Assembly (NCBI RefSeq): GCF_001426185.1
Contig: NZ_LMRP01000001.1
Location: forward strand, 62,483 to 126,482
Direction: 5' to 3'
Source: Rhodococcus sp. Leaf247
GTDB lineage: Bacteria; Actinomycetota; Actinomycetes; Mycobacteriales; Mycobacteriaceae
DNA length: 64,000 nucleotides
The translations under genes were made by a program, and so were the position numbers. The notes under the pieces are model-generated. The model had not been told where the DNA came from. It searched no databases and was given only the letters and a program-made list of their open reading frames with translations. Positions 1-13,679 of the stretch are shown here, in pieces; within the stretch, counting starts at the first letter, position 1; the number at the start of each line of letters is the position of its first letter.

Positions 1-892
1 CGTCGGCGGTCTCGTTCTCGGTCCGCGTCGACAACGACGCGGGATCCTCGCGGCCCTTCGGTGCCAGCACCACGTAGGCCAGCGCCAACAGGAACACGAT
101 TCCGGACGTGAACGAGTTGACCCGGATGCCACCGATCAGCGTGGCGAAGTCGCTGCGCATCAGTTCCACGACGAATCGTCCCGCACAGTAGCCCGCCACG
201 TACAGGGCGAAGATGCGACCGTGACCGAGTCGGAACCGACGGTCGATCAGCACGATCAGAACCACGATGACGATGTTCCACAGCAGTTCGTACAGGAACG
301 TCGGATGGACGACGCGTTCGACGACGCCGGTCGAGACACCACCGAGTGTGTCGACGCGACCGTTGGCATCGACACGTTCGTAGATCTCGAGACCCCACGG
401 GAGGGTGGTCTCCCGGCCGTACAGCTCCTGGTTGAAGTAGTTGCCGATACGACCGATCGCCTGCGCGAGCAGGATGCCGGGCGCCACGGCATCGCCGAAC
501 GCCGGCAGCGGGATTCCCCGGCGCCGGCACGCGATCCACGCACCGACACCACCGAGGAACACCGCTCCCCAGATGCCGAGCCCGCCCTGCCAGATCTTCA
601 GCGCATCGACGGGGTTGCCGCCCTCGCCGAAGTACGTGGGTGCGTCGGTGATGACGTGATAGAGCCGGCCACCGATGAGCCCGAACGGTACGGCCCACAC
701 GGCGACGTCGAGGACTGTTCCCTTGTCGCCACCGCGAGCGACCCATCGCTTGTCTCCCCAGACGATCGCGATGACGATGCCGACGATGATGAAGAACGCG
801 TAGGCGCGGAGAGCGAGTGGACCGACGTACCAGACTCCCTGAGGCGGACTGGGCAGGTATGCCAGAACCGCGGTGCTCGACGCGAGGGTCAC
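1..892 (-). CDS. lgt: Prolipoprotein diacylglyceryl transferase, C-terminus cut by window edge
   Basis: This membrane enzyme moves diacylglycerol from phosphatidylglycerol to the lipobox cysteine of prolipoproteins. About 297 codons are visible and the stop lies beyond base 1. Hydrophobic segments alternate with polar loops. GGRLYHV at residues 74-80 and GRIGNYFNQELYGR at about 147-160 match the Lgt signature region. The chosen GTG at 892 overlaps the trpA stop as GTGA. Being last after trpA is the same arrangement as Rv1613-Rv1614. The visible tail after the last membrane segment is charged. Confidence 0.95.
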   Translation of the reverse strand, partial: MTLASSTAVLAYLPSPPQGVWYVGPLALRAYAFFIIVGIVIAIVWGDKRWVARGGDKGTVLDVAVWAVPFGLIGGRLYHVITDAPTYFGEGGNPVDALKIWQGGLGIWGAVFLGGVGAWIACRRRGIPLPAFGDAVAPGILLAQAIGRIGNYFNQELYGRETTLPWGLEIYERVDANGRVDTLGGVSTGVVERVVHPTFLYELLWNIVIVVLIVLIDRRFRLGHGRIFALYVAGYCAGRFVVELMRSDFATLIGGIRVNSFTSGIVFLLALAYVVLAPKGREDPASLSTRTENETAD

Positions 893-1719
893 GAGGCCGC
901 CTCGGCGGACCGCACGCCCTCGGCGAGTTCCGCCGTCAACGCGGACACCGCGGAGATACCGGAGTCGACGGCCGTGACCAGAGCGGATCCGACGATGACA
1001 GCGTCGGCGTAGGCAGCGATCTCCGCCGCCTGCGCACCGGAACGCACGCCGAGGCCGATGCCGATGGGGATGTCGGAATGCACGCGGATGCGCGAGACCA
1101 GCTCGGGCGCGGCCGACGACACGGCGTCGCGGGCTCCGGTGACGCCCATCGTCGACGCGGCGTAGACGAATCCGCTACTCGACTGGACGGTGCGCGAGAG
1201 CCGTTCCTCGGTCGAGGACGGCGCGACCAGGAAGATGCGGTCGAGGTGATTGTCGTCGGAGGCCTGCAACCAGTCGCCTGCCTCGTCGGGGATGAGATCG
1301 GGCGTGATCATGCCGAGGCCACCGGCCGACGCCAGGTCGGCCGCGAACGCGGACACGCCGTACTTCATGACGGGGTTCCAGTAGGTCATGACGACGGCCT
1401 TGCCACCGGCGTCGGCGATGGCCTCGACGACCGTGAACACGTCGCGCACACGGGCACCGTTCTCGAGCGCTCGACCTGCCGCTGCCGCGATGGTGGGCCC
1501 GTCCATGACGGGATCGGAGTACGGGACGCCGACTTCGATGATGTCGCAACCACTCTCGACCAGCGCGCGGACTGCCTCGATCGATTCCGGGACGGTGGGA
1601 AAGCCTGCGGGCAGGTAGCCGACCAGCGCGGCGCGCTTCTCACCACGCGTGGTCTCGAAGACCGATGCGAGCCGTGACGGACCCGAATTCACGGGGATCG
1701 GGGTGGGTGTGACGCTCAC
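889..1719 (-). CDS. trpA: Tryptophan synthase alpha subunit
   Basis: TrpA cleaves indole-3-glycerol phosphate to indole and glyceraldehyde 3-phosphate and passes indole to TrpB. The 276-residue TIM barrel is of normal length. The catalytic glutamate is in [11 protein letters not shown] (E62), with the aspartate-containing loop following it, and the phosphate-binding GIGLGVRSG is near the end. The frame stays open upstream into trpB, but the GTG at 1719, which overlaps the trpB stop as GTGA, gives the family length. It is the penultimate visible gene of the trp-lgt run. Confidence 0.97.
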   Translation of the reverse strand: MSVTPTPIPVNSGPSRLASVFETTRGEKRAALVGYLPAGFPTVPESIEAVRALVESGCDIIEVGVPYSDPVMDGPTIAAAAGRALENGARVRDVFTVVEAIADAGGKAVVMTYWNPVMKYGVSAFAADLASAGGLGMITPDLIPDEAGDWLQASDDNHLDRIFLVAPSSTEERLSRTVQSSSGFVYAASTMGVTGARDAVSSAAPELVSRIRVHSDIPIGIGLGVRSGAQAAEIAAYADAVIVGSALVTAVDSGISAVSALTAELAEGVRSAEAAS

Positions 1720-2975
1720 TTGATCTTGCCCTTCTCGTCCAGGATCCCGAACCACTTCGCTGCGGTGTCGACGTCCTTGTCTCCACGTCCGGACAGATTG
1801 ACCAGGATCACGGCGCCCTCGCCCAGTTCCCGGCCCAGCTTCACCGCGCCGGCGATCGCGTGCGCCGACTCGATCGCGGGGATGATGCCCTCGGTCTTGC
1901 TCAGCAGCGTGAACGCTTCCATCGCTTCGGTGTCGGTGATGGGCCGGTATTCGGCGCGCCCGATGTCGTTGAGGTACGAGTGCTCCGGTCCCACGCCGGG
2001 GTAGTCCAGACCCGCGGAGATCGAGTGCGAGTCGATCGTCTGTCCGTCGGCGTCCTGCAGCAGGTACGAGAACGCACCGTGCAGGGCACCGGGCGATCCT
2101 GCCCCGATGGTGGCGGCGTGACGGCCCGTCTCGATGCCGTCGCCGGCAGCTTCGTATCCGATGAGGCGCACGGCCGGGTCGTCGATGAACGCATGGAAGA
2201 TGCCGATGGCGTTCGATCCGCCGCCGACACACGCCGCGACGGCGTCGGGAAGCCGACCGATGCTGTTCATCAGCTGAGCGCGAGCCTCCATGCCGATGAT
2301 GCGCTGGAAGTCGCGCACCATCATCGGGAAGGGGTGCGGTCCGGCGACGGTGCCGAAGCAGTAGTACGTGGCGTCCGCGTTGGTGACCCAGTCACGGAGC
2401 GCTTCGTTGATGGCGTCCTTGAGAGTCCGCGATCCCGAGGTGACCGGGACGACGTCGGAGCCGAGGAGCTTCATCCGCGCGACGTTGAGCGCCTGGCGCT
2501 CGGTGTCGACCTCACCCATGTAGACGAGGCACTCGAGTCCGAGAAGTGCGCAGGCAGTGGCGGTGGCGACACCGTGCTGGCCGGCTCCGGTCTCGGCGAT
2601 GACGCGGGTCTTACCCATCCGCTTCGCGAGGAGCACCTGTCCGAGCACATTGTTGATCTTGTGCGAACCGGTGTGGTTGAGGTCCTCGCGCTTGAGCAGG
2701 ATGCGAGCGCCGCCGGCGTGCGTCGACAGATTCGCGGCCTCGAACACCGGGGACGGACGTCCGGTGTAGTCGCGCTGCAGACGGTCGAGCTCGTCCAGGA
2801 AAGTGCGGTCGCCGCGTGCCTTCGCGTACTCGGTGGTGACTTCTTCGATGACGCCCATGAGCGCCTCGGGAACGTATCGGCCACCGTACTTACCGAAATG
2901 CCCGCCGAGGTCCGGGTCGTGAGACGTGCGATCGGTGATGCCGTCGCTCGAGTTCGGAATATGGCTGGTAGTCAC
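1716..2975 (-). CDS. trpB: Tryptophan synthase beta subunit
   Basis: TrpB condenses indole with serine to tryptophan using pyridoxal phosphate. The protein has 419 residues. The PLP lysine is in HTGSHKINN (K106), and the phosphate-binding glycine-rich stretch [11 protein letters not shown] lies near residue 250. The N-terminal [12 protein letters not shown] is typical of TrpB1. The start is GTG at 2975. Fifty-one bases separate it from trpC, so unlike most junctions here it is not overlapped. It forms the alpha2-beta2 complex with the adjacent trpA product. Confidence 0.97.
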   Translation of the reverse strand: MTTSHIPNSSDGITDRTSHDPDLGGHFGKYGGRYVPEALMGVIEEVTTEYAKARGDRTFLDELDRLQRDYTGRPSPVFEAANLSTHAGGARILLKREDLNHTGSHKINNVLGQVLLAKRMGKTRVIAETGAGQHGVATATACALLGLECLVYMGEVDTERQALNVARMKLLGSDVVPVTSGSRTLKDAINEALRDWVTNADATYYCFGTVAGPHPFPMMVRDFQRIIGMEARAQLMNSIGRLPDAVAACVGGGSNAIGIFHAFIDDPAVRLIGYEAAGDGIETGRHAATIGAGSPGALHGAFSYLLQDADGQTIDSHSISAGLDYPGVGPEHSYLNDIGRAEYRPITDTEAMEAFTLLSKTEGIIPAIESAHAIAGAVKLGRELGEGAVILVNLSGRGDKDVDTAAKWFGILDEKGKIK

Positions 2976-3026
2976 ACCAAGAGTCTGCCCGATGACGCGT
3001 TGCGCCGACGAGCCGGGTGGAACTGC

Positions 3027-3836
3027 TCAGCGAGCCGGTTTCGGGCACGACGGGTGCGTTCCGGCGGCCACCAGATCACGCACGGCGGAGCGAGGGTCGC
3101 CACTGGTGACCAATCCCTCGCCGACGAGCACGGCGTCCGCACCCGCGCCGGCGTAGGCCAGGAGGTCGGCGGTGCCGCGGACACCGGACTCGGCGACGCG
3201 GATGATGTTCGACGGCAGGCCGGGAGCGATCCGCGAGAACGTGTCGGGGTCGACTTCCAACGTCTTCAGGTTGCGGGCGTTGACACCGATGATCTTCGCG
3301 CCGGCTTCGAGGGCCCGGTCCGCCTCTTCCTCGGTGTGCACCTCGACGAGGGGCGTCATACCGAGCGATTCGGTGCGGTCCAGCAACGACGCCAACGCGT
3401 CCTGTTCGAGGGCCGCGACGATGAGCAGGATCATGTCCGCACCGTGCGCTCGCGCCTCGTGGATCTGGTACGGCCCGACGATGAAGTCCTTGCGCAGCAC
3501 CGGGATGCTGACCGCGCGGCGCACCGCATCGAGGTCGTCGAGGGACCCGCGGAACCGACGCTCCTCGGTCAGCACACTGATCACACGAGCGCCGCCTGCT
3601 TCGTAGGCGCCGGCGAGGACAGCGGGGTCCGGGATGTCTGCGAGCGTGCCCTTCGACGGGCTGGCGCGCTTGACCTCGGCGATGACGGCGATACCGGGCT
3701 CGATGAGCGCTGCGGCGGCATCGAGTGCAGGCCGAGCAGCGGCAGCGGCCTTCTTGACGGAGGCGAAATCGACGACGGATTCGCGTGCGAGTGCATCCGC
3801 ACGTACTCCGTCGAGGATCGAATCGAGAACGGTCAT
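3027..3836 (-). CDS. trpC: Indole-3-glycerol phosphate synthase
   Basis: TrpC closes the indole ring from carboxyphenylaminodeoxyribulose phosphate. The 269-residue single-domain form has [20 protein letters not shown] and IIGVNARNL as active-site strands of the TIM barrel. It carries no fused TrpF domain. The open frame extends further upstream, but the ATG at 3836 starts the family's normal N-terminus [15 protein letters not shown] purine-rich AAAGGAC lies upstream of it. The gap of 112 bases to the membrane gene upstream is unusual in this operon. Confidence 0.96.
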   Translation of the reverse strand: MTVLDSILDGVRADALARESVVDFASVKKAAAAARPALDAAAALIEPGIAVIAEVKRASPSKGTLADIPDPAVLAGAYEAGGARVISVLTEERRFRGSLDDLDAVRRAVSIPVLRKDFIVGPYQIHEARAHGADMILLIVAALEQDALASLLDRTESLGMTPLVEVHTEEEADRALEAGAKIIGVNARNLKTLEVDPDTFSRIAPGLPSNIIRVAESGVRGTADLLAYAGAGADAVLVGEGLVTSGDPRSAVRDLVAAGTHPSCPKPAR

Positions 3837-3948
3837 CGGAGCCCCCGCGTCCTTTCGAAGTGCAGTCGATGTCGTCGGAGACACCGCGGTGGATGTGTGG
3901 CGCTTGTCATCCGTTCGCTCAGAGTAGAGGCCGGACGGACAAGACCGA

Positions 3949-4614
3949 CTAGCGGGTCTCACCGTTCTCCGATCGCCCCTCGCCGGAGCGTCGTTCACGA
4001 TCGAGCGTGGGGTCCAGGCCCGAGTCGAGCGCATCCCAGATGGCACGTTCACTCGGTTCCTCCGCGGGGTCGTCGGGATCGGCCAGCACTGTCTGCTCGG
4101 CGCGATCGCGTCGGACGGCGGGACTGTCGTAGCGGTCGGACAACCCGCGTGTCGAGCGGGCGGACCGGGCGACGGTCACCGCGGCGGCCAGAGCGAGAAG
4201 CGCCCCGGCGAACGCCAACGCTGCGGGTGCCCTGTTCGCCTCGGCGGAGATCACCTCGGCCCGGCCCGGCAGTTCCGCGAGAGACCCGGCACGGTCCGCG
4301 GTGGCGCCCGAGACAAGCAGCTGTACCGACGGGATCGCCGCGGCCACTGCCACCAGGGCGATGAGCCCCGCCAGCACGACGGTCCATCGACCACGGATGG
4401 CGAACAGAGCCGCTACGGCGGCGATGGCTGCGATGGCCAACGGCGTCGTGGCCGCCGCCCATGTTCCACCCACCAGACGGGTGGTCTGCTGCTCCCCCAG
4501 TCCGTCGGAGCTGATCACCGTCACCCACGTCATGCGGGACGACGCCCACAGCGCCAGAGCCGCGAGGGCGAGCAGAACCGCGGAAACACCGACGGTGGAA
4601 CGGCCGCCTCTCAC
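3949..4614 (-). CDS. Trp-operon-associated membrane protein (TIGR02234-like)
   Basis: This is a 221-residue integral membrane protein with about four hydrophobic segments in its first 150 residues and a charged, acidic-basic tail ([17 protein letters not shown]). Proteins of this type sit between trpE and trpC in many actinobacteria (Rv1610 position). The biochemical role is unknown to me. The GTG at 4614 overlaps the trpE stop, so it is probably translationally coupled to trpE. The assignment rests on position and topology rather than on a catalytic motif. Confidence 0.82.
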   Translation of the reverse strand: MRGGRSTVGVSAVLLALAALALWASSRMTWVTVISSDGLGEQQTTRLVGGTWAAATTPLAIAAIAAVAALFAIRGRWTVVLAGLIALVAVAAAIPSVQLLVSGATADRAGSLAELPGRAEVISAEANRAPAALAFAGALLALAAAVTVARSARSTRGLSDRYDSPAVRRDRAEQTVLADPDDPAEEPSERAIWDALDSGLDPTLDRERRSGEGRSENGETR

Positions 4615-6182
4615 CGACCTGCCCCGAACGTCGTCACCGTCTCGGCGGCGGCCACCGCACCGAGTACGGCCATGGCCTTGTTGCGCGCCTCGGTGTCCTC
4701 GTACTCGGCGACCGAATCGGCCACGACCCCGGCGCCCGCCTGGACGTAGGCGGTTCCGTCCTTGATCAGGGCGGAGCGGATGCAGATGGCGGTGTCGGCG
4801 TCGCCGTCGAAGTCGAGGTAGCCGACGATCCCTCCGTACACACCCCGGCGGGTGGGCTCGAGTTCCTCGATCAGTTCCATCGCTCGGACCTTGGGCGCGC
4901 CGGACAGCGTCCCCGCGGGGAAGCAGGCGCGCACGGCGTCGAGCGCGTGTTTGCCCTCGTCGAGTCGGCCCGTCACCGTCGACACCAGGTGCATCACGTG
5001 GCTGTAGCGCTCGACGTGGCGGTACTCGGTCACCTTCACCGTGCCCGGCTCGCACACGCGGCCCAGATCGTTGCGCCCGAGGTCGACGAGCATGAGGTGT
5101 TCCGAGTTCTCTTTCTCGTCCACCAGCAGGTCTTTCTCGAGCAGGATGTCGTCCTCCTCGGTGGCGCCGCGCCAGCGGGTACCCGCGATGGGATGCGTGG
5201 TGGCGACGCCGTCGGCGACGGTGACCAACGACTCCGGGCTGGAGCCGACGATGGAGAAGGCGGTCTCACCGTCGGGGCCCGGTACGTGCATCAGGTACAT
5301 GTACGGGCTGGGATTCGACGCCCGCAGCATGCGGTAGACGTCCAACGGAGTGGCGTCGGTGTCCATCTCGAAGCGTTGCGACAGCACCACCTGGAACGCC
5401 TCGCCGGCCTCGATCTCCTCCACGAGACGGCGCACGTCGGCCCCGAATCCTTCGGAGGTGCGCTGACGGCGGAACTGCGGCGCCGGGCGCGAGTACGACG
5501 CGACGGTGGAGTCGGCCGGCGAGGACAGGGCGGCGGTCATCCGATCGAGCCGGGCGACGGCGTCGTCGTACGCCTCGTCCACCCGGTTGTCGGTGCCGTC
5601 CCAGTTGACCGCGCTGGCGATCAGGGTGATCGCGCCCTCGTGATGATCGACGGCTGCCAGGTCGGTCGCCAGCAGCATGACCATCTCGGGGATCTGAAGG
5701 TCATCCTCGGTCAGCTCGGGGAGACGCTCGATGTGGCGGACCGCGTCGTACCCGAGATAGCCGACCATCCCACCGGTCAACGGCGGCAGGTTCGGCAGAC
5801 GCTCCGAGCGCAGCAGTTCGATCGTTGCGCCCAGGGCGTCGAGTGGATGACCACCCGACGGTGCACCCGCGGGAGTCTCGCCCATCCAGGCCGCTTCACC
5901 GTCCAAGACCGTCAACGCGCTGGGACTGCCCGCGCCGATGAACGACCAGCGCGACCACGAGCGGCCGTTCTCCGCCGACTCGAGCAGGAACGTTCCCGGC
6001 TTGTCACCGCCCAGCTTGCGATAGGCCGACAGCGGAGTCTCGGAGTCCGCCAACACCTTCCGGATCACCGGCACTACTCGGTGCACCGCGGCGAGCTCGC
6101 GGAACTGCTCCCGGGTGGTAGTGCCGTCGCCGCCGGACTGCGTCGACGCACCGGACGCGGCCGTGTCCTTCTCAGCTTGCAT
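4611..6182 (-). CDS. trpE: Anthranilate synthase component I
   Basis: TrpE makes anthranilate from chorismate, with ammonia supplied by a TrpG subunit that is not encoded in this window. From the ATG at 6182 it has 523 residues. The chorismate-binding domain shows [22 protein letters not shown] and [13 protein letters not shown]. The N-terminal [14 protein letters not shown] resembles the LESxxxxxxxxRxSF feedback site. Alternative starts are ATG 6191 and GTG 6221. The ATG at 6182 gives the usual actinobacterial N-terminus. trpD and trpG are absent from the cluster, as in M. tuberculosis. Confidence 0.95.
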   Translation of the reverse strand: MQAEKDTAASGASTQSGGDGTTTREQFRELAAVHRVVPVIRKVLADSETPLSAYRKLGGDKPGTFLLESAENGRSWSRWSFIGAGSPSALTVLDGEAAWMGETPAGAPSGGHPLDALGATIELLRSERLPNLPPLTGGMVGYLGYDAVRHIERLPELTEDDLQIPEMVMLLATDLAAVDHHEGAITLIASAVNWDGTDNRVDEAYDDAVARLDRMTAALSSPADSTVASYSRPAPQFRRQRTSEGFGADVRRLVEEIEAGEAFQVVLSQRFEMDTDATPLDVYRMLRASNPSPYMYLMHVPGPDGETAFSIVGSSPESLVTVADGVATTHPIAGTRWRGATEEDDILLEKDLLVDEKENSEHLMLVDLGRNDLGRVCEPGTVKVTEYRHVERYSHVMHLVSTVTGRLDEGKHALDAVRACFPAGTLSGAPKVRAMELIEELEPTRRGVYGGIVGYLDFDGDADTAICIRSALIKDGTAYVQAGAGVVADSVAEYEDTEARNKAMAVLGAVAAAETVTTFGAGR

Positions 6183-6329
6183 GCGCCCCATCTTCCCGGG
6201 TACTTCAGGTGTGGCTCGCACGGGTGCGCCGACTCACCGGGCCTCCGCGCGGCGGAACGCAGCGTCGCGGTGGGAGACTCGAACGATCACCGACAGCGAC
6301 GACGGCAGAACAGGACGATTTCGACAGCG

Positions 6330-6827
6330 ATGGCTGATGCACAGGAACCACAGGCCACGCGATGGCTCACTCCCGAACAACAGGACGCCTGGCGGGCGCT
6401 GGTGGCATTCGTGACACGCCTGCCGGCGGCGTTGGACACCCAACTCCAGCGCGACTCGGGCATGACGCACTTCGACTACTTCGTCCTCGCCACCCTGTCG
6501 GAGGCCCCGGACCGGCGCCTGCGTCTGCGAGACCTCGCCGACTTCTCCAACGCGTCGCTGTCGCGGCTCTCCCACGTGATGACGAAACTCGAGAAAGCCG
6601 GATGGGCGCGTCGGGAAAGCATCAGCGGTGGGCGCGGATCACACGCCGTGCTGACGGACGACGGGTACGCCAAGGTGATCGAGACCGCCCCGGGGCACGT
6701 ATCGACCGTTCGGTCGCTGGTCTTCGACGGCCTCGACGACGATCAGGTCTCGGAACTGCTGGCGCTGGGAACGGTGATGGTGACGAACCTCGACGCAGGA
6801 ATCGCGCGCCAGACGAGTTCCGACTAG
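6330..6827 (+). CDS. MarR-family transcriptional regulator
   Basis: This is a 165-residue winged-helix protein. The DNA-binding part spans about residues 45-110 and includes [25 protein letters not shown] followed by the wing [13 protein letters not shown], in the order typical of MarR (helix-turn-helix, then RR/K-rich wing with DGY). It is divergent from trpE with about 147 bases between, and convergent with hisI. Its stop TAG shares bases with the hisI stop in one CTAG palindrome. The ligand and targets are unknown, and nothing shows that it regulates trp. Confidence 0.88.
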   Translation: MADAQEPQATRWLTPEQQDAWRALVAFVTRLPAALDTQLQRDSGMTHFDYFVLATLSEAPDRRLRLRDLADFSNASLSRLSHVMTKLEKAGWARRESISGGRGSHAVLTDDGYAKVIETAPGHVSTVRSLVFDGLDDDQVSELLALGTVMVTNLDAGIARQTSSD

Positions 6828-7180
6828 CTGTCGTCCCCGAGCAGCAGATCCGCGTCGAAGCACGTGTGGTCGCCGGTATGGCAGGCGCCGCCGGTCTGAT
6901 CGACCGTCAGCAGCACGGTGTCGCCGTCGCAGTCGAGTCGCACCTCGTGCACGCGCTGCGCATGCCCGGACGACTCGCCCTTGACCCAGTACTCACGACG
7001 CGATCGGGACCAGTAGGTCCCCTTCCGCGTCTCGAGAGTCATCGCGAGGGCGGTGTCGTCCATCCAGGCCACCATCAGGACGTCTCCGGTCCCGCGTTCC
7101 TGTGCGACCGCACAGACCAGACCGTCGTCGTTGCGCTTGAGCCGCGACGCGATGGCGGGGTCGAGAACGGGAGTGCTCAC
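6824..7180 (-). CDS. hisI: Phosphoribosyl-AMP cyclohydrolase
   Basis: HisI opens the purine ring of phosphoribosyl-AMP in histidine synthesis. It is 118 residues long, the monofunctional form without the HisE pyrophosphohydrolase domain. Zinc and magnesium ligands are visible in [11 protein letters not shown] and [13 protein letters not shown], and the substrate motif [10 protein letters not shown] lies near residue 40. The GTG at 7180 overlaps the hisF stop. It is the last gene of the his operon. A separate hisE is needed and is not in this window. Confidence 0.96.
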   Translation of the reverse strand: MSTPVLDPAIASRLKRNDDGLVCAVAQERGTGDVLMVAWMDDTALAMTLETRKGTYWSRSRREYWVKGESSGHAQRVHEVRLDCDGDTVLLTVDQTGGACHTGDHTCFDADLLLGDDS

Positions 7181-7950
7181 CGGACCTCCACTCCGTCCGC
7201 GCGGAGAGCCGTCTTGACGTCACCGATCGTCATCTCACCGAAGTGGAAGACACTGGCTGCGAGGACGGCGTCGGCACCCGCTGCCACGGCAGGGGCGAAG
7301 TGCTCGACCGCGCCCGCTCCCCCGCTGGCGATCACCGGGACGTGCACCGCGCCGCGCACCGCCGTGATCATCGCGATGTCGAACCCGGCCTTCGTACCGT
7401 CAGCGTCCATCGAGTTCAGCAAGATTTCTCCGACGCCCAGTTCGGCGCCGCGGCGTGCCCACTCGACGGCGTCGACACCGGTACCGCGCCGACCACCGTG
7501 GGTCGTCACCTCCCAGCCGGACTCGGTGGGCTGCTCACCCTCGGGCACCGTCCGCGCATCGACCGACAGCACGATGCACTGCGACCCGAAACGAGAACTG
7601 AGCTCCCGCAACAACTCCGGCCGCGCCAGTGCAGCGGTGTTGATGGACACCTTGTCGGCGCCCGCGCGGAGCAACGTGTCCACGTCCTGCACCGTGCGGA
7701 CTCCGCCGCCCACCGTGAGGGGGATGAAGACCTGCTCGGCGGTGCGGGTGACCACGTCGAGCATCGTCGCCCGGCCACCCGACGACGCGGTGACGTCGAG
7801 GAACGTCAGTTCGTCGGCGCCTTCGGCGTCGTACTTCGCGGCGAGTTCCACCGGATCCCCCGCGTCGCGGAGGTCGGCGAAATTGACGCCCTTGACCACA
7901 CGGCCGGCATCGACGTCCAGGCACGGGATGACACGGACCGCGACGCTCAT
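7177..7950 (-). CDS. hisF: Imidazole glycerol phosphate synthase, cyclase subunit
   Basis: HisF is the TIM-barrel partner of HisH and makes imidazole glycerol phosphate plus AICAR. It has 257 residues. The catalytic aspartates are in [14 protein letters not shown] (near residue 11) and [14 protein letters not shown]. The phosphate sites VGGGVR and [11 protein letters not shown] are present. The ATG at 7950 overlaps the impA stop. It is separated from hisH by a small membrane gene, priA and impA, as in other actinobacteria apart from the small gene. Confidence 0.97.
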   Translation of the reverse strand: MSVAVRVIPCLDVDAGRVVKGVNFADLRDAGDPVELAAKYDAEGADELTFLDVTASSGGRATMLDVVTRTAEQVFIPLTVGGGVRTVQDVDTLLRAGADKVSINTAALARPELLRELSSRFGSQCIVLSVDARTVPEGEQPTESGWEVTTHGGRRGTGVDAVEWARRGAELGVGEILLNSMDADGTKAGFDIAMITAVRGAVHVPVIASGGAGAVEHFAPAVAAGADAVLAASVFHFGEMTIGDVKTALRADGVEVR

Positions 7951-8786
7951 CTACGGGCTCCTGACCGGGTATCGGGTGTGTACGACGCGGGATCACCGAC
8001 ATGCGCGAGGATGTTCAGAACTTCCTCGTGCACACCGGGCGCCGCGGCCAGGACCGAGGTCGACGCCGAGGTCCACTGCTCCCCGGCCAGATCCGTGACG
8101 ACGCCGCCCGCTGCGCGCACCAGCATGGCTCCCGCCGCGTTGTCCCAGGCGTGGTGTCCGAACACGATCGACGCTCCGAGTGTTCCCGCCGCGGTGTACG
8201 CGAGGTCCAGACCCGTCGAGCCGTGCATGCGGATGCGCGAGGACACCCGACTGATGTCGGACAGCAGCTGGACTCGGTACGCCCCCGGCAGCCTGCCCCG
8301 ACTGTCGATGTTGAAGGCACCGAAGCCCACGACCGACGACGAAAGGGACGTGGTCGACAGACGGGGCAACGCATCGCCGTCGCGGTACACCGGACCACCG
8401 TCGACAGCCCAGAAACGCTGTCCGATCAACGGCAGCCACGTCAGGCCGATGACCGGAGTGCCGTCGACCATCAGCGCGAGCAACGTTCCCGCCGTGGGCA
8501 ATCCGTACGAGTAGTTGAAGGTGCCGTCGATGGGGTCGAGGACCCACACGGTTCCGGAGTCGACGGGCGGACCGCCGAATTCCTCGCCGTGGACGGGGAT
8601 CTGCGTCTGCTCCTGCAACTCCTCGACCAGTCGGCGTTCCAGTTCGAGGTCGACGGCCGTCGCGAAGTCGTCCGGGCCCTTGGCGACAGCGCTGGGAGCG
8701 CCGGCGCCGGCGACGAACCGGTCGTGGATCCCGTCGAGCAGCCCGCGGGCGGTGCCGGCGAGGCTGTCGAGATCCAGATCGCTCAC
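7947..8786 (-). CDS. impA: Inositol monophosphatase-family phosphatase (ImpA-like)
   Basis: This 279-residue metal-dependent phosphatase has the family motifs [18 protein letters not shown] and [15 protein letters not shown] in order. The asparagine in IDGTFNY is typical of inositol phosphatases, whereas the second family member at 40692 has IDGTKSF. It occupies the Rv1604 position between hisA and hisF. The GTG at 8786 overlaps the priA stop. Substrate is uncertain: inositol phosphate for phosphatidylinositol and mycothiol, or histidinol phosphate as a backup. Confidence 0.9.
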   Translation of the reverse strand: MSDLDLDSLAGTARGLLDGIHDRFVAGAGAPSAVAKGPDDFATAVDLELERRLVEELQEQTQIPVHGEEFGGPPVDSGTVWVLDPIDGTFNYSYGLPTAGTLLALMVDGTPVIGLTWLPLIGQRFWAVDGGPVYRDGDALPRLSTTSLSSSVVGFGAFNIDSRGRLPGAYRVQLLSDISRVSSRIRMHGSTGLDLAYTAAGTLGASIVFGHHAWDNAAGAMLVRAAGGVVTDLAGEQWTSASTSVLAAAPGVHEEVLNILAHVGDPASYTPDTRSGARR

Positions 8787-9535
8787 GGCGTCGACGGCGC
8801 GCTGTCCGCGACCGCTGCGAGGGCCTGCGGGAGCGTGAACTTGCCGGCGTAGAGCGCCTTGCCCACGATCGAGCCCTCGACACCCTTCGGCGTCAGGGAC
8901 GCGATGGCCACCAGATCGTCCACGGTGGACACGCCACCGGAGGCGATGACGGGTGCGTCGGTGACGGCGCAGACCTGTTCGAGGAGTTCGAGATTGGGGC
9001 CGGTCAAGGTGCCGTCGCGCGTGACGTCGGTGACCACGTAGCGGGTGCAACCGTCGCGATCGAGGCGCTCGAGCACCTCCCAGAGGTCTCCCCCGTCGCT
9101 GACCCACCCACGGCCGCGGAGGCGGTGCTGTCCGTCGACGATGCGCACGTCGAGTCCCACGGCGACACGGTCTCCGTACTCGCCGATGGCCCGCTTGCAC
9201 CATTCCGGATCCTCGAGCGCCGCGGTACCGAGGTTGACGCGCGCGCATCCGGTGGCCAGCGCCGCGCGCAGACTCTCGTCGTCGCGGATTCCTCCCGACA
9301 GCTCGACCTTCACGTCGAGTTCGCCGACGACGCCGGCGAGCAACTCACGGTTCGATCCGCGGCCGAAAGCGGCGTCGAGATCGACGAGGTGCACCCACTC
9401 GGCTCCGTCGTTCTGCCACGCGAGGGCGGCGTCACGGGGCGAGCCGTAGGAGGTCTCACTGCCGGCCTCTCCTTGGACGAGACGAACAGCTTGACCGTCG
9501 GCGACATCGACTGCGGGAAGAAGTACCAGGCTCAC
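8783..9535 (-). CDS. priA: Bifunctional HisA/TrpF isomerase PriA
   Basis: PriA isomerises ProFAR in histidine synthesis and, in actinobacteria, phosphoribosylanthranilate in tryptophan synthesis. The 250-residue barrel has the base-acid pair in [15 protein letters not shown] (near residue 11) and [15 protein letters not shown]. The dual-function reading rests on the PriA-type sequence and on the lack of trpF beside trpC here. The start GTG 9535 lies 53 bases after the preceding gene, the only real spacer within the his operon. No clear ribosome site is seen. Confidence 0.92.
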   Translation of the reverse strand: MSLVLLPAVDVADGQAVRLVQGEAGSETSYGSPRDAALAWQNDGAEWVHLVDLDAAFGRGSNRELLAGVVGELDVKVELSGGIRDDESLRAALATGCARVNLGTAALEDPEWCKRAIGEYGDRVAVGLDVRIVDGQHRLRGRGWVSDGGDLWEVLERLDRDGCTRYVVTDVTRDGTLTGPNLELLEQVCAVTDAPVIASGGVSTVDDLVAIASLTPKGVEGSIVGKALYAGKFTLPQALAAVADSAPSTP

Positions 9536-9588
9536 GTTCGACGAGGTTACCGGCACGATCGACGGCGCTGTGCGGCAGGGCAGGGCGG

Positions 9589-9837
9589 TCAGTCGCTGCG
9601 GTCGGCTTCGGCGTCGTCGGTACCCACCTCGTCGAAAGACCTGCGTAGGGATTGCTTGGACACGACGGATGCGACCGCGAACGTCAGGACGAGACCGACC
9701 GCGACGACGACGAGACCGAGCGGCCCGTCGGGGCTCATCGCCCACAGCGCCACCGTCGTGAGACCGAGCATCACCGTGGCCGCACCCAGCACGAGCGCGG
9801 CGTGCCGCCCGAAGGAGAAGTCGGGTAGCTCGCTCAC
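9589..9837 (-). CDS. Small two-helix membrane protein inside the his operon
   Basis: This 82-residue protein of unrecognised function has two hydrophobic helices at about residues 12-33 and 38-58 and a charged tail rich in Asp and Ser. It begins with GTG at 9837, overlapping the hisH stop, so it is probably coupled to hisH. M. tuberculosis has hisH and hisA adjacent at this point, so this is an extra gene relative to that order. No conserved motif suggests a role. Confidence 0.8.
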   Translation of the reverse strand: MSELPDFSFGRHAALVLGAATVMLGLTTVALWAMSPDGPLGLVVVAVGLVLTFAVASVVSKQSLRRSFDEVGTDDAEADRSD

Positions 9838-10462
9838 GAGAGCGTACGAAGCCAGTTCTCGAGCAGCACCGCGCCCGCGTCGCCCGACTTCTCCGGGTGG
9901 AACTGCGTCGCCGACAGCGGACCGTTCTCGACGGCCGCGATGAAATCACCGCCGTGGTTCGCCCACGTGAGAACGGGCGCTGCCAGGGAGTCGCTCGGTT
10001 CCATCTCCCAGGTCTGGGCGCCGTAGGAGTGCACGAAGTAGAAGCGCGTGTCGGGGCTCATCCCGGCGAACAGGACCGAGTCCTCGCCGGGACGGACCGT
10101 GTTCCACCCCATGTGCGGCAGGACCTCGGCATGCAGTTTGTCGACCGTTCCGGGCCACTGGCCACAGCCCGTCGCGGGGATGTCGAACTCGACACCACGA
10201 TCGAACATGATCTGCATACCGACACAGATGCCCAGCACGGGACGGCCACCGGCCAACCGCTTGTCGACGAGCTCGTCCCCGCGGACCGACAGCAGACCGT
10301 CCATGCAGGCGCCGAACGCGCCGACGCCCGGAACCACGAGCCCGTCGGCGGCGAGGGCGACGCGGTGGTCGGAGGTCACGGTCACATCGGCACCCACACG
10401 CTCGAGAGCCCGCTGTGCAGAGTGCAAATTCCCCGAACCGTAATCGAGCAGCGCTACCGAGC

Positions 10463-10466
<4 letters not shown>
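9834..10466 (-). CDS. hisH: Imidazole glycerol phosphate synthase, glutaminase subunit
   Basis: HisH releases ammonia from glutamine for HisF. It has 210 residues. The class I amidotransferase triad is visible: nucleophile cysteine in [11 protein letters not shown], and His and Glu in [10 protein letters not shown]. The N-terminal LDYGSGNL is typical. The GTG at 10466 overlaps the hisB stop. It is encoded three genes upstream of its partner hisF within the same operon. Confidence 0.97.
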
Positions 10467-13571
<3,105 letters not shown>

Positions 13572-13679
13572 GAGTGGTCCTCTCGGGGGTCACGGCGTGG
13601 TGCGGCCGTGCGGCGCATGGCAATTATCGCGCAACGCCCACTGACCGCACCCGTCGGGGACGACTGGCCGACAGCGAGG

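Noticed and set aside
889..2232. A longer trpA frame extending into trpB
   Set aside because: The upstream part reads trpB in another frame and has no TrpA-like sequence. The GTG at 1719 gives the family length.
6183..6329. Tryptophan attenuator leader before trpE
   Set aside because: No short ORF with a run of tryptophan codons and no terminator hairpin could be seen in the gap.
4947..6329. Plus-strand open frame antisense to trpE running into the MarR gene
   Set aside because: It is the shadow of trpE codons. Only the part from ATG 6330 shows protein-family features.
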